A DNA stretch of 64,000 nucleotides from Leisingera sp. SS27. GTDB lineage: Bacteria; Pseudomonadota; Alphaproteobacteria; Rhodobacterales; Rhodobacteraceae. Each line of letters begins with the position of its first letter. Position 1 is the stretch's first letter. The position numbers were made by a program, and so were the translations under genes. The notes beneath the pieces are model-generated. The model did not search any database and was not told the origin of the DNA. It was given only the letters and a program-made list of their open reading frames with translations. Location of the stretch: positions 1 through 64,000 of the forward strand of contig NZ_JAQNCY010000010.1 in assembly GCF_028368855.1 (NCBI RefSeq), in the 5' to 3' direction. This document shows, one piece after another, positions 25,299 through 34,350 of the stretch.

Positions 25299-27704
25299 AT
25301 GAAGTCGCATTATCGTGCCGTTGTCATCGGGGGCGGCGTTGTCGGCGCCTCCGTACTTTACCACCTGGCGAAATTCGGCTGGACCGATGTCTGCCTGATC
25401 GAACGCTCGGTGCTGACCGCAGGGTCCAGCTGGCACGCGGCAGGCGGCTTTCACGCATTGAATGCGGACCCCAACATTGCCAGCTTGCAGGCCTATACCA
25501 TCGACCTCCTGTCCGAGATCGAACAGGAATCCGGCCAATCTGTCGGCATGCATATGACCGGCGGCATGACGCTGGCGGGTACCCCGGACCGCTGGGAATG
25601 GCTGCAATCGGCCTACCGCACATTTCAGTCGATCGGCATCGACGACTGCCGCCTGATCACCCCGCAGGAAGCAGGCGAGCTGTGTCCGATCATGTCCACA
25701 GAGGGCATCCTCGGCGGCATGTGGGCCGACCGCGAGGGTTATGTCGACACCACCGGAACCGTGCACGCCTATGCCGGGGCTGCCAAGAAACGCGGCGCCG
25801 AGGTGATTGAGCACAACCGGGTGCTGGAGCTGCACCAGGTGGAGGGCGGCTGGCAGGTGGTGACCGAAAAGGGCACCATCCATGCCGAGCATGTGGTCAA
25901 CGCCGCGGGCCTCTGGGCCAAGCAGGTGGGCCGCATGGCGGGGATCGACCTTCCGGTTTCGCCGCTTAACCACCACTATCTGATTTCCGACACCATCCCG
26001 GAGCTGGAACAGCTCGATTTCGAAGTGCCAATGACGGTCGACCTCGAAGGCTTCACCTATATGCGCCAGGACCAGAAGGGCATTCTTCTGGGCATCTACG
26101 AGATCGACCACCAGCACTGGATGATGGACGGCGCGCCCTGGGAATATGGCTTCGAACTGCAGCAGGAAGACCCCGACCGCATCGAGCGCGAATTGACGCT
26201 GGGGTTCGAACGCTACCCTGCGCTGCAAACCACCGGCGTCAAGACCTGGGTCAACGGCGCCTTCACCTTTGCTCCGGACGGCAACCCGCTGGTCGGCCCG
26301 GTGCGCGGCAAGCCCGGCTACTGGTGCGCCTGCGGTGTGATGGCCGGTTTCCTGCAGGGCGGCGGCGTCGGCAAGTCGCTGGCCGAATGGATGATCCACG
26401 GCGAGCCGGAGGCGGATGTCTTCGGCATGGATGTGGCGCGTTTCGGCGACTACGCCCAGAACAAGCGCTTCATCAGGGAAACCACGGGCCAGTTCTACAC
26501 CCGCCGCTTCGTTATGACCTACCCGAACGAGCAGCTGCCCGCAGGCCGTCCGCTGAAAAAGGCCCCCGCCTATGACGGCATGAGTGCCGCAGGCTGCCGC
26601 TGGGGCGCCAGCTACGGGCTGGAAATCCCGCTCTACTTTGCGCCCTCAGAAGACTTCACCGAAACCCCGACCCTGAAGCGGTCCAACGCCTTTGGCATCG
26701 TCGCAGAGGAATGCAAGGCAGTGCGCGAGGCCGTGGGCCTCCTGGATATCTCCGCCTTCTCGCGGTTCGAGGTGACGGGCACAGGGGCCGAGGCCTGGCT
26801 TGACCGACTGATGGCCTCCAAACTCCCCGCGCCGGGCCGCGCCAAACTGGCGCCGATGCTGTCGCCCGAGGGCCGCCTCAAGGGCGACCTCACCGTCTTT
26901 AACTGGGGGAACGGCAGCTGGTGGATCATGGGCAGCTACTACCTGCGCGAATGGCACATGCGCTGGTTCCAGGACCACATGGGCGACGGCGTCGCGGTGC
27001 GCGACGTGACCGATGCCGTCACCGGCTTCAGCCTCTCCGGACCGAACAGCCGCGAGGTATTGGAAAAGCTGACGGATGGCCCCATCGCTGACCTGCCCTT
27101 CATGGGCTGCGGCACCTTCGACATCGGCATGCTGCGCCTCAAGGCGGGGCGCCTCTCTGTTGCGGGTGAGCTGGGCTTTGAACTCCACTGCTCCGCCGCC
27201 GAGCACATCACGCTGCGCGAAACCCTGCTGGAGGCCGGTGCAGACCTCGGCATCCGCGAAATCGGCTTCAACGCGCTCCTCAGCCTGCGGCTGGAAAAAA
27301 GCTTCGGCATCTGGAGCGCTGAATTCACCCAAGGCTACACCGCAGCACAAACCGGCATGGACCGCTGGATCGACTGGGACAAGGACTTCATCGGCCGCGG
27401 CGCCGCGCTCAAGGAACGCGACGTGCGCGGCCCGGCGCAGGTTGTTGTGACCTTGGAAGTGAAGGCCACGGACGCCGATGCAAGCGGCTACGAACCGGTC
27501 TGGCAGGGCGAAACCCGCGTCGGATTTGTCACCTCCGGCGGCTACGGCCACACAACGGGCAAATCGCTCGCCATGGCGATGGTGGACCGCGACGCCGCCG
27601 CCGAAGGCACGGAACTGACCGTGCATATCGTCGGCCAGGAACGCCCTGCGCGCGTGATTGCGCCCTCCCCCTACGACCCCTCCGGCAAAGCGATGAGAGG
27701 CTGA
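25299..27704 (+). CDS. FAD-dependent oxidoreductase with GcvT domains (dimethylglycine/sarcosine dehydrogenase-like)
   Basis: 801 residues. The N-terminal FAD domain has YRAVVIGGGVVGASVLYHL (Rossmann GxGxxG) and SSWHAAGGFH, whose histidine aligns with the covalent-FAD histidine region of dimethylglycine dehydrogenase. A middle FAO_M linker is followed by a folate-binding GcvT aminomethyltransferase domain (EAVGLLDISAFSRFEVTG, LSGPNSREVLEKL) and its C-terminal barrel. The family oxidises N-methyl groups of glycine derivatives and passes formaldehyde to tetrahydrofolate. The start at 25299 is chosen because the Rossmann fold begins there; the frame is open to 25218. It is 4 bases before the MttB-like gene. 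Confidence 0.88.
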   Translation: MKSHYRAVVIGGGVVGASVLYHLAKFGWTDVCLIERSVLTAGSSWHAAGGFHALNADPNIASLQAYTIDLLSEIEQESGQSVGMHMTGGMTLAGTPDRWEWLQSAYRTFQSIGIDDCRLITPQEAGELCPIMSTEGILGGMWADREGYVDTTGTVHAYAGAAKKRGAEVIEHNRVLELHQVEGGWQVVTEKGTIHAEHVVNAAGLWAKQVGRMAGIDLPVSPLNHHYLISDTIPELEQLDFEVPMTVDLEGFTYMRQDQKGILLGIYEIDHQHWMMDGAPWEYGFELQQEDPDRIERELTLGFERYPALQTTGVKTWVNGAFTFAPDGNPLVGPVRGKPGYWCACGVMAGFLQGGGVGKSLAEWMIHGEPEADVFGMDVARFGDYAQNKRFIRETTGQFYTRRFVMTYPNEQLPAGRPLKKAPAYDGMSAAGCRWGASYGLEIPLYFAPSEDFTETPTLKRSNAFGIVAEECKAVREAVGLLDISAFSRFEVTGTGAEAWLDRLMASKLPAPGRAKLAPMLSPEGRLKGDLTVFNWGNGSWWIMGSYYLREWHMRWFQDHMGDGVAVRDVTDAVTGFSLSGPNSREVLEKLTDGPIADLPFMGCGTFDIGMLRLKAGRLSVAGELGFELHCSAAEHITLRETLLEAGADLGIREIGFNALLSLRLEKSFGIWSAEFTQGYTAAQTGMDRWIDWDKDFIGRGAALKERDVRGPAQVVVTLEVKATDADASGYEPVWQGETRVGFVTSGGYGHTTGKSLAMAMVDRDAAAEGTELTVHIVGQERPARVIAPSPYDPSGKAMRG

Positions 27705-27708
27705 TCCA

Positions 27709-29265
27709 ATGACCTTTGAAAACGAAGGCAATCCACGCGGCCGCCGGCGGCGGGGGCGCGGGGGCGACGCCGCCCCGGCCCCGCAGCGCACCACGAACTA
27801 CCGCCAGCTGAAAAACCCCTTCCCGGTGATGGAAGTCTTCCCGGCGCATCAGATTGCGGACATACATGAAACCGCGCTGATGATGCTTGAAGAGCTGGGC
27901 ATGAAGGTGCTGCAGCCGGAGGCGCGCCGGATCTACGCCAAGGGCGGCGCCCGCGTCGATGAAGGTACCGAAATGGTCTACATCGGCCGCGACATGGTGG
28001 AGGCGGCACTGGCCACTGCCCCCCGCTCCATCACCTGCCGGGCGGGCAACCGTGAGCGCGACATCACGCTGGAACTGGGCAGTCTGGTGTTCCAGGCGGG
28101 TGCAGGTGCACCCAACGCCACCGATCTGGAACGCGGGCGCCGCCCCGGCTCAGCCCGGGATTATCTGGAATACCTGCAGCTCACCCACCATTTTGACGTC
28201 TTCCACATGATCTCGCCCCAGGTGGAGCCGCAGGACGTCCCCATCCATCTGCGCCATTACTTCACCACCGAGGCGCAGATGACCCGGACCGACAAGTTCC
28301 CTTTCATCTACTCGCGCGGGACGCCTCAGGTGATGGACTGCTTTGAAATGATCCGCGACTTCCGCGGGTTGTCGGATGCGGAATTCCGGGCAGAGCCGCG
28401 CTGCTACACAATCATCAACACCAACAGCCCCCGCACGCTGGACATTCCGATGGCGCAGGGCCTCATCGACTTTGCCCGCCACGGCCAGGTCTCAATCATC
28501 ACGCCGTTCACGCTGATGGGGGCAATGGCGCCGATCACCGTCGCGGGCTCCATCACCCTCAGCCATGCAGAGGTGCTGGCCGCCCTGACCCTGACCCAGC
28601 TGGCAAACCCCGGCGCGCCGGTGTGCTATGGCACCTTTACCTCCAACGTGGACATGAAGTCCGGCGCACCAGCCTTCGGCACGCCCGCGCATTTCCAGGC
28701 TTCGCTGGCCGCAGGCCAGCTGGCGCGGCACCTCGGCCTGCCGTGGCGCTCTGCCGCGGGGTCCGCGTCAAACTGCAACGATGTGCAGGCGGCCAATGAA
28801 AACCAGATGGGGCTCTGGGGCTGCCTGATGGCGGGCGCCACCGTGATCATCCACTCAGCCGGCTGGCTGGAGGGCGGGCTGTCGGTTTCTTACGAGAAAC
28901 TGATCACCGACGCCGAAGTGCTGAACATGATTGCCGAGCTTTGCGCTGGCGCCCAGGCCGGAACGGACGAAATCGGCTATGCAACCGCGCTGACACAGGT
29001 GGAGCCGCAGGGGCATTTCTTTGCCGCGCCTCAGACGATGGACCGCTACAGCACCGAATTTTATGAGCCCGTGGTTCATGACTATGCCAATTTCGGCACC
29101 TGGACCGAACGCGGCAGCATGGACGCCAGCCAGCGCGCCACCCGGGTCTGGAAGGACATCCTGGCCCGTGATACCCGGCTCGCAACGGATGAAACCCGCG
29201 TTGAAGCGCTTCAAGCCTTCATCGCCAAGCGCACCGCAGAAGGCGGCGCCCCGCCGGAGAACTGA
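27709..29265 (+). CDS. Trimethylamine methyltransferase family protein (MttB-like, non-pyrrolysine)
   Basis: 518 residues of the MttB family. After a basic tail (RGRRRRGRGG) come the family blocks IHETALMMLEELGMKV, GAGAPNATDLERG, TPFTLMGAMAPITVAGSI and YGTFTSNVDMKSGAPAFGTP. The frame is continuous without an in-frame amber codon, so it does not use pyrrolysine. Non-Pyl relatives such as MtgB demethylate glycine betaine with a corrinoid protein in anaerobes; no corrinoid-protein gene is seen here. Pairing with a dimethylglycine-dehydrogenase-like oxidase suggests a quaternary-amine substrate. The exact reaction is unknown. Confidence 0.87.
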   Translation: MTFENEGNPRGRRRRGRGGDAAPAPQRTTNYRQLKNPFPVMEVFPAHQIADIHETALMMLEELGMKVLQPEARRIYAKGGARVDEGTEMVYIGRDMVEAALATAPRSITCRAGNRERDITLELGSLVFQAGAGAPNATDLERGRRPGSARDYLEYLQLTHHFDVFHMISPQVEPQDVPIHLRHYFTTEAQMTRTDKFPFIYSRGTPQVMDCFEMIRDFRGLSDAEFRAEPRCYTIINTNSPRTLDIPMAQGLIDFARHGQVSIITPFTLMGAMAPITVAGSITLSHAEVLAALTLTQLANPGAPVCYGTFTSNVDMKSGAPAFGTPAHFQASLAAGQLARHLGLPWRSAAGSASNCNDVQAANENQMGLWGCLMAGATVIIHSAGWLEGGLSVSYEKLITDAEVLNMIAELCAGAQAGTDEIGYATALTQVEPQGHFFAAPQTMDRYSTEFYEPVVHDYANFGTWTERGSMDASQRATRVWKDILARDTRLATDETRVEALQAFIAKRTAEGGAPPEN

Positions 29266-29266
29266 C

Positions 29267-29938
29267 ATGGCCAGACGCGCCGCCCCGGTGCTGCACCGGG
29301 ACAACCCCGACAAGGAACCCCTCAGCGGCCATGTGAAGGTCACCCCGGAGGACTGGCTGAACGTGGCGCGCGACCTTCTGGTCAGCGAAGGGGTGGCCGG
29401 GGTCAAGGTGCTGGCAATCGGCGAACGGCTCGGCGTCTCGCGCTCCAGCTTCTACTGGTACTTCAAAAGCCGCAAACACCTGCTGGAGGCGCTGCTGGAC
29501 GATTGGGAGACGCGCAATACCGCACCCATCCTCGACCACTGCGAATTGCCCGCCGCCAATATCTCCTGGGCGGTCTGCAACTTCTTCCGCTGCTTTGTCG
29601 ACCCGGACCTGTTTGATGCCAGCCTCGACTTCGCAGTCCGCGAATGGTCCCGCCGCGACGGCAAGGTGCGCAACCGCATCGATGCGGCAGATGCACAGCG
29701 CCTGGCCGCGGTAACGGCGATGTTCGAACGCCACGGCTACTCTGCATACGAGGCCGAGGCCCGCGCCCGTATCCTCTATTTCATGCAGTGCGGCTACCAC
29801 GCGCTGGAAGTGCGCGAGCCGATGCAGGCCCGAACCGCCCGGCTGGAAGGTTATCTGCTGGGCTTCACCGGAGTTACCCCGGACCCGGAGGCCGTGGCCG
29901 CCGCCCGGAAATTTGCCGAAGGCAAGATGGTCCCCTGA
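29267..29938 (+). CDS. TetR family transcriptional regulator
   Basis: 223 residues. The N-terminal HTH is VTPEDWLNVARDLLVSEGVA, then IGERLGVSRSSFYWYFKSRK, with LLEALLDDWETR starting the ligand domain. It begins one base after the MttB-like stop, with GGAG 8 bases upstream. Placement as last gene of the operon and the tandem palindromes at the operon start point to autorepression relieved by the substrate. Confidence 0.88.
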   Translation: MARRAAPVLHRDNPDKEPLSGHVKVTPEDWLNVARDLLVSEGVAGVKVLAIGERLGVSRSSFYWYFKSRKHLLEALLDDWETRNTAPILDHCELPAANISWAVCNFFRCFVDPDLFDASLDFAVREWSRRDGKVRNRIDAADAQRLAAVTAMFERHGYSAYEAEARARILYFMQCGYHALEVREPMQARTARLEGYLLGFTGVTPDPEAVAAARKFAEGKMVP

Positions 29939-29986
29939 GGCGCTCCCCGGGGTTTTTCCAATCAGAAAGAAGCAGCGGAGCCTGGT

Positions 29987-30952
29987 TCAGCCCCGCTTGT
30001 GAAAGATGAAGCCAAGGAAATTGAGCAACAGCTGCGCCGCCAAAATCTGGGTGCTTTCGGACGGGTCATAGGCCGGGGCCACCTCCACCAGGTCGATGCC
30101 AGCCACATCGCCGCGCTGCGCCAGCCCCTGCAGGATTTCCAGCACGTCGTAATAAAGAAAGCCGCCATGACTCGGCGTGCCTGTGCCCGGCGCGATTGAA
30201 GGGCAGAAAGCGTCGATATCAATGGTCACATAATACCGCGCGCCCTTGGGGATACGGTCCAGCACCGCCTCAGTGCCCAGCTTGCGCACCTGCCGCACCG
30301 ACAGGATGTCGGAGCCGCGCGCGCGGGCGTCCTCGTAGCCTTCCCGCGCCGTGGAGGAGACATTGCGGATACCCAGCTGGGTCATGCCGCTGACATAATC
30401 CTTCTCGATCGCGCGGCGCATCGGGTTGCCGTGGCCCTCGGTGACGCCATGGCGCTCATCAACGAAATCCAGATGCGCGTCGATCTGCACCACATGGATC
30501 GGGCCGTTCCTGGCGCAGTCCTCCCCAAAGGCGCGTATACAGGGGATGTTGATGGAATGATCGCCGCCGATCACCACCGGCAACGCGCCTGCCTGCAGGA
30601 TCTTCCGCACCCCGTATTCGATATTGGCGTGGCTTTCCCCGGTCATGGTGTGGACGATGTCGGCATCCCCCAGATCGACGATCCGCACATCCTCCCCCAG
30701 ATAGGTGGCATCATCCTCGTGGTCATAGGCGCCGGCATGGCCAAAGCTGAACAGGGTGGACGCCTCGCGCACCGCGCGCGGGCCGAACCGAGCGCCGGAC
30801 CGGTACTGGCAGCCGAAATCATAGGGCGCGCCAAGGACCGCAACATCCGCGTCGATGCTGTCCCAATCCGCAACATAGGGTTTCTTGCCAAAGGTCGCGA
30901 TGCCAGTGAACGGCAGGTTCAGGCGGCCAGTTTCATATCCATGTCCGGACAT
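29987..30952 (-). CDS. Agmatinase-family ureohydrolase
   Basis: 321 residues. All manganese-binding motifs of ureohydrolases are visible: VVIGGDHSI, VQIDAHLDF with a following DERHG, and TIDIDAFCPSIAPGTGTPSHGG. It would hydrolyse agmatine or a related guanidino compound (guanidinobutyrate, guanidinopropionate) to urea and an amine. The subfamily cannot be fixed from sequence alone. The start at 30952 fits the family; the frame is open to 31003. A divergent LysR gene resembles the arrangement of GbuA/GbuR in Pseudomonas, which favours guanidino acids as one option. Confidence 0.88.
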   Translation of the reverse strand: MSGHGYETGRLNLPFTGIATFGKKPYVADWDSIDADVAVLGAPYDFGCQYRSGARFGPRAVREASTLFSFGHAGAYDHEDDATYLGEDVRIVDLGDADIVHTMTGESHANIEYGVRKILQAGALPVVIGGDHSINIPCIRAFGEDCARNGPIHVVQIDAHLDFVDERHGVTEGHGNPMRRAIEKDYVSGMTQLGIRNVSSTAREGYEDARARGSDILSVRQVRKLGTEAVLDRIPKGARYYVTIDIDAFCPSIAPGTGTPSHGGFLYYDVLEILQGLAQRGDVAGIDLVEVAPAYDPSESTQILAAQLLLNFLGFIFHKRG

Positions 30953-31027
30953 TTGCGTCTCCTGCTGCAAGGTTTCAACGCAGTTGATCACAGCTGTTCT
31001 CATGAAAAAATATCTTGCTGCTTATCC

Positions 31028-31050
31028 ATACATAAAGTGATTTCATGTAT
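31028..31050. promoter_or_regulatory. ATACAT-N11-ATGTAT dyad, candidate LysR operator
   Basis: ATACAT (31028-31033) and ATGTAT (31045-31050) are exact inverted arms over 11 bases, with T and A ends in LysR-box style. The site lies in the ureohydrolase/lysR divergent region, ending 30 bases before the preferred LysR start. It overlaps an upstream in-frame ATG at 31045, arguing against that codon as the start. Confidence 0.5.
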
Positions 31051-31080
31051 CTCGATCACCTGCAAAAGACAGAGCACCCG

Positions 31081-31992
31081 ATGAAACTGCTGCGCAACGC
31101 ATTGCTGGAAACCTTTGTCACCGTTGCCGACTGCGGCGGCTTCTCCGAGGCGCAATACGCGCTTGGCATCACCCAATCCGCGATCAGCATCCGCATCCGC
31201 GATCTGGAGGCCTCATTGGGCTACCGCCTGTGCGACCGCGGGCGCGGCGGTTTCCGCCTGACAGAACGGGGCGAGACCGTCTACCGCAGGGCCCGCAGCA
31301 TGCTGCGCAGCGCCCGCGATTTCGACGCCGGGCTGATGGAGCTGCGCGGCACCGTGACCGGCGATTTGCGCATTGGTGTGGCGGACGCCGTAAGCAGCCT
31401 GCCCGGCCTCAACCTGACACAGGCGCTGCAGCGTTTCGGGGCGCGGCCGAACGACGTACAGCTCGATATTACCGTGGCCTCCCCGGCTGAACTGACGCAG
31501 CAGCTGATCACCGGCGCGCTGCATGTCGCCATCGCCCCCTTCCGCAACCAGATCGCCGATCTGGAATATGAGGACCTGTGCCAGGAGGAGCACCGGCTGT
31601 ATTGCGGTGCCGGGCATCCGTTGTTCACCCTTCAGGGTCAGGAGTCCGCCCCGCAGGATATTGCGCAGTACCCGCTCTGCCAGCGGTCCTATGACCGGCT
31701 GCCGCTTGCGGGTCTTGCCGCCGGTGAACCCGCAGCCTCCGCCGCCAACATGGAAGCCCTGGCGATGCTGATCGCAACCGGCCAATACCTTGGCCCGCTG
31801 CCTGCGCATTTTGCGGACGCATGGGTCCGCGGCGGCAGGCTCCGGGAGGTGAACGGCCCGGAATTGCGCTGGGTCACAACATTTCACCTCGCCACCCGCC
31901 GCGGCCAAATGCACCGGCGGGCGATCTCCCTTTTCGCCGAAGATGTGCGCCGCAGCTGCCAAACCCCGCCTGCAGCACCCGGCCCGGGCTGA
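31081..31992 (+). CDS. LysR family transcriptional regulator
   Basis: 303 residues. The HTH is MKLLRNALLETFVTVADCGG, then LGITQSAISIRIRDLEASLG, with the usual FRLTERGETVYRRAR segment and a C-terminal effector domain. ATG 31081 is preferred because the family starts directly with this helix; an ATG at 31045 overlaps a dyad. It probably controls the divergent ureohydrolase gene in response to its guanidino substrate. Confidence 0.87.
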   Translation: MKLLRNALLETFVTVADCGGFSEAQYALGITQSAISIRIRDLEASLGYRLCDRGRGGFRLTERGETVYRRARSMLRSARDFDAGLMELRGTVTGDLRIGVADAVSSLPGLNLTQALQRFGARPNDVQLDITVASPAELTQQLITGALHVAIAPFRNQIADLEYEDLCQEEHRLYCGAGHPLFTLQGQESAPQDIAQYPLCQRSYDRLPLAGLAAGEPAASAANMEALAMLIATGQYLGPLPAHFADAWVRGGRLREVNGPELRWVTTFHLATRRGQMHRRAISLFAEDVRRSCQTPPAAPGPG

Positions 31993-32114
31993 CCCGGCAG
32001 CCCTGCACGAAATCTGCACGAAAGCCCCCTGAAACCTGCGGAGACTACCCGCCAAAGATGCAAGCGCAGGCCGCATCACTGCAGGCAATGAACATTGCAA
32101 GCAGGAGACAGGAC

Positions 32115-33641
32115 ATGAGGCAGGAACTGGTCATACACGGCGTGCCCGACAGCATCAGGCTGGATGCATGGTGGCTGGAGGCCGCAGGCGGGCCGCCGCA
32201 GGCGCAGCCCCGCCGCCGCAAGGATAGGGGCCCGCTCTACGCCTCTTTGCGGATGCGCCATGCAATTCCGCTTCTGGCATCGCTGGTTGCCGTTGCGGAC
32301 TGGCTGTTCTGGGACCAGCCGGCAGGCATTTCGGTTGCTGTCTTTGCGCTGATCCTCTCTGCCGCAGTCATGGCGATGAAGCCCCGTCGGCCAACAGCCC
32401 GGGAATGGGCAGGCGCCGCTGTATTTGCCCTGCTCAGCAACCTGCCTGCGGCAATTGAGCTGCAGTTCCTGTCCGTCCTGTTCAGCTTTGGCGGCCTGAT
32501 CTGCCTGACGGCCTGGGCGGTCTACGGTCCGGCCGCCAGCGAACGTCTGGCACTGCGCACCGCCCTGCGCCTGCCAACATTTGGCGCCGTGCTGCTGCTG
32601 CGCGATGCATTCCGCGCCATGCCTGCCTCGGACCTCAGCGCAGGCGCCCGCCGCCAGGCGGCCGCGCTGGCGCTGCCGCTGCTCATGGGCGCCGTTTTCC
32701 TGATGCTGCTGGCCTCGGCCAACCCGGTGCTGGAGGAGTTTCTGGCAGAGCTGGACCCGGGCCGCCTGTTCGAGCTGGAGTTCTGGCTGCGGCTCCTGTT
32801 CTGGACCGTGATGGCAGCGCTGCTGTGGCCCTGCCTCAACCTCAGCGAGACTTGGCTGGGCAGCACCGCGCCTGCCGCCACCATGCAAAAGGCCGGCCCC
32901 AGCAGGGCCGCCTTTTTGATCAACCCGGTATCAGTGCGCAATTCGCTGGTGCTGTTCAATATGCTGTTTCTGGTTCAAACAGTGATGGACCTCGGCATTC
33001 TGACCGGCGGCGTCTCCCTGCCTGAGGGGATGAGCTATGCCGCTTACGCCCACCGCGGTTCCTATCCGCTGGTGGTGACGGCGCTGCTGGCCGGTGTGTT
33101 CACACTGGTGACGCGCAGCATGACCGGCGCCGACAAAACCCTGCGTGCCCTGGTCTACCTGTGGCTGGCACAGAACATGTTCCTAGTGCTGACGGCGGCC
33201 ATCCGGCTGCACCACTACGTTGAAGCCTACGCGCTGACCTACCTGCGGGTGGCCGCCTTCATCTGGATGGGGCTGGTGCTGGCGGGGCTGGTGCTGACAG
33301 TTGTCCAGATTCACCGCGGCCACGGCAATGCCTGGCTGCTGCGCCGCTGCTTTGCCGCCCTTCTGGGCACTCTCTACATCTGCGGTTTCGTGAACTTCGC
33401 AGGGGTCATCGCCCGCTACAACCTGACTCATGGCAGCACGCTGGTGAAACAGGACACTTACTACATCTGCAGCCTCGGCGCTGGTGCCTACCCCGTTGTC
33501 CATGCCTTTGAAACCGAAACCGGACAGCAGGTCTGCGGCAGCGCGATGCATTATGACGTCTATAAAAACACCATCACCAACTGGCGCGAATGGGGCTATC
33601 GGAGGTGGCGGATCCAAGCCTATTATCAGCAGCAGAATTGA
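32115..33641 (+). CDS. DUF4173/DUF4153-type multi-pass membrane protein
   Basis: 508 residues with roughly ten to twelve membrane segments after a cytosolic N-terminus (about 50 residues with a basic QPRRRKDRG patch). NPVSVRNSLVLFNMLFLVQ, then LPEGMSYAAYAHRGSYPLVV, are the hallmarks of the DUF4173 family. The C-terminus is predicted periplasmic, with two cysteines. The function is unknown. GGAG lies 8 bases before the ATG. It is 13 bases upstream of a response regulator gene, so it is probably co-transcribed and may be the sensed or controlled partner of that two-component system. Confidence 0.8.
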   Translation: MRQELVIHGVPDSIRLDAWWLEAAGGPPQAQPRRRKDRGPLYASLRMRHAIPLLASLVAVADWLFWDQPAGISVAVFALILSAAVMAMKPRRPTAREWAGAAVFALLSNLPAAIELQFLSVLFSFGGLICLTAWAVYGPAASERLALRTALRLPTFGAVLLLRDAFRAMPASDLSAGARRQAAALALPLLMGAVFLMLLASANPVLEEFLAELDPGRLFELEFWLRLLFWTVMAALLWPCLNLSETWLGSTAPAATMQKAGPSRAAFLINPVSVRNSLVLFNMLFLVQTVMDLGILTGGVSLPEGMSYAAYAHRGSYPLVVTALLAGVFTLVTRSMTGADKTLRALVYLWLAQNMFLVLTAAIRLHHYVEAYALTYLRVAAFIWMGLVLAGLVLTVVQIHRGHGNAWLLRRCFAALLGTLYICGFVNFAGVIARYNLTHGSTLVKQDTYYICSLGAGAYPVVHAFETETGQQVCGSAMHYDVYKNTITNWREWGYRRWRIQAYYQQQN

Positions 33642-33654
33642 AGGACCCCATTTG

Positions 33655-34350
33655 ATGCCAGCCCGCATTCTTGTTGTCGATGACGATCCCGATATCCTTG
33701 AGGTGACCGGCTTCGCGGTGGAAAAGGCAGGCTTTGAGACCGTCTTTGCCAGCGACGGCCTCGCCGCGCTGAATGCCAGCAGGGAGGAAACCCCCGACCT
33801 GATCGTGCTGGACATCGGCCTGCCGGAAAAGGACGGGCTGGAGGTCTGCCGCGAGATCCGCAAATCCTCCGACGTGCCGATCCTGTTCCTCACCGCCCGC
33901 GATGACGAGATCGACCGCATCGTCGGGCTGGAGCTGGGCGCCGACGACTACCTGACCAAACCCTTCTCGCCGCGCGAACTGGTGGCCCGGATCAAGGCGA
34001 TCCTGAAACGCAGCGCCCCTGCTGCCCCGGCTGCGCCCGAACCGGTGCTGGCGCAGGGCAGCCTGCAGCTGGACCCGGACCGCCACCTCTGCCGCTTCGC
34101 CGCCGCGCCGGTGGCCCTGACAGGGTCGGAATTCCGGCTGCTGGCCACGCTGATGGCCCGCCCGGACCGGGTGCTGTCGCGGGCACAGCTGGTGGATGCG
34201 CTTTACGGCTACAACATCCATGTCTCCGACCGCACCATCGACAGCCATATCCGCAACATCCGCGCCAAGCTGGCCCAAGCGGGCTGCGCCGAGGGGATCG
34301 TGACCGTGCACGGCGTCGGCCTCAGGATGGGCGCATGCACGCCAGGCTGA
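33655..34350 (+). CDS. OmpR/PhoB-type response regulator
   Basis: 231 residues. The receiver domain has the acidic pocket VVDDDPD, phosphoacceptor D53 in IVLDIGLPEKDG, and the lysine in DDYLTKPFSPRE. The C-terminal winged helix contains LTGSEFRLLATLM and SDRTIDSHIRNIRAKL. It starts 13 bases after the DUF4173 gene and overlaps the kinase gene by 16 bases. Its output genes are unknown; the operon itself is a candidate. Confidence 0.92.
   Translation: MPARILVVDDDPDILEVTGFAVEKAGFETVFASDGLAALNASREETPDLIVLDIGLPEKDGLEVCREIRKSSDVPILFLTARDDEIDRIVGLELGADDYLTKPFSPRELVARIKAILKRSAPAAPAAPEPVLAQGSLQLDPDRHLCRFAAAPVALTGSEFRLLATLMARPDRVLSRAQLVDALYGYNIHVSDRTIDSHIRNIRAKLAQAGCAEGIVTVHGVGLRMGACTPG

Noticed and set aside
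24555-26399. Long minus-strand open frame across the oxidase and dehydrogenase genes
   Set aside because: It spans two well-supported plus-strand genes and an operator region and has no recognisable family features. It is an antisense shadow.
27709-29265. Pyrrolysine-containing MttB
   Set aside because: The frame is continuous with no internal TAG, so it belongs to the non-pyrrolysine branch of the family.
29939-29960. Possible third copy of the dispersed repeat (CGCTCCCCGGGGTTTTTCC) after the TetR gene
   Set aside because: Only about 19 bases resemble the element, and the diagnostic hairpin and TTCATCT end are missing. It may be a decayed remnant or chance.
31821-32114. In-frame 5' extension of the DUF4173 gene into the LysR gene
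   Set aside because: It overlaps the end of the LysR coding sequence and includes sequence with no family match. GGAG before 32115 supports the shorter form.
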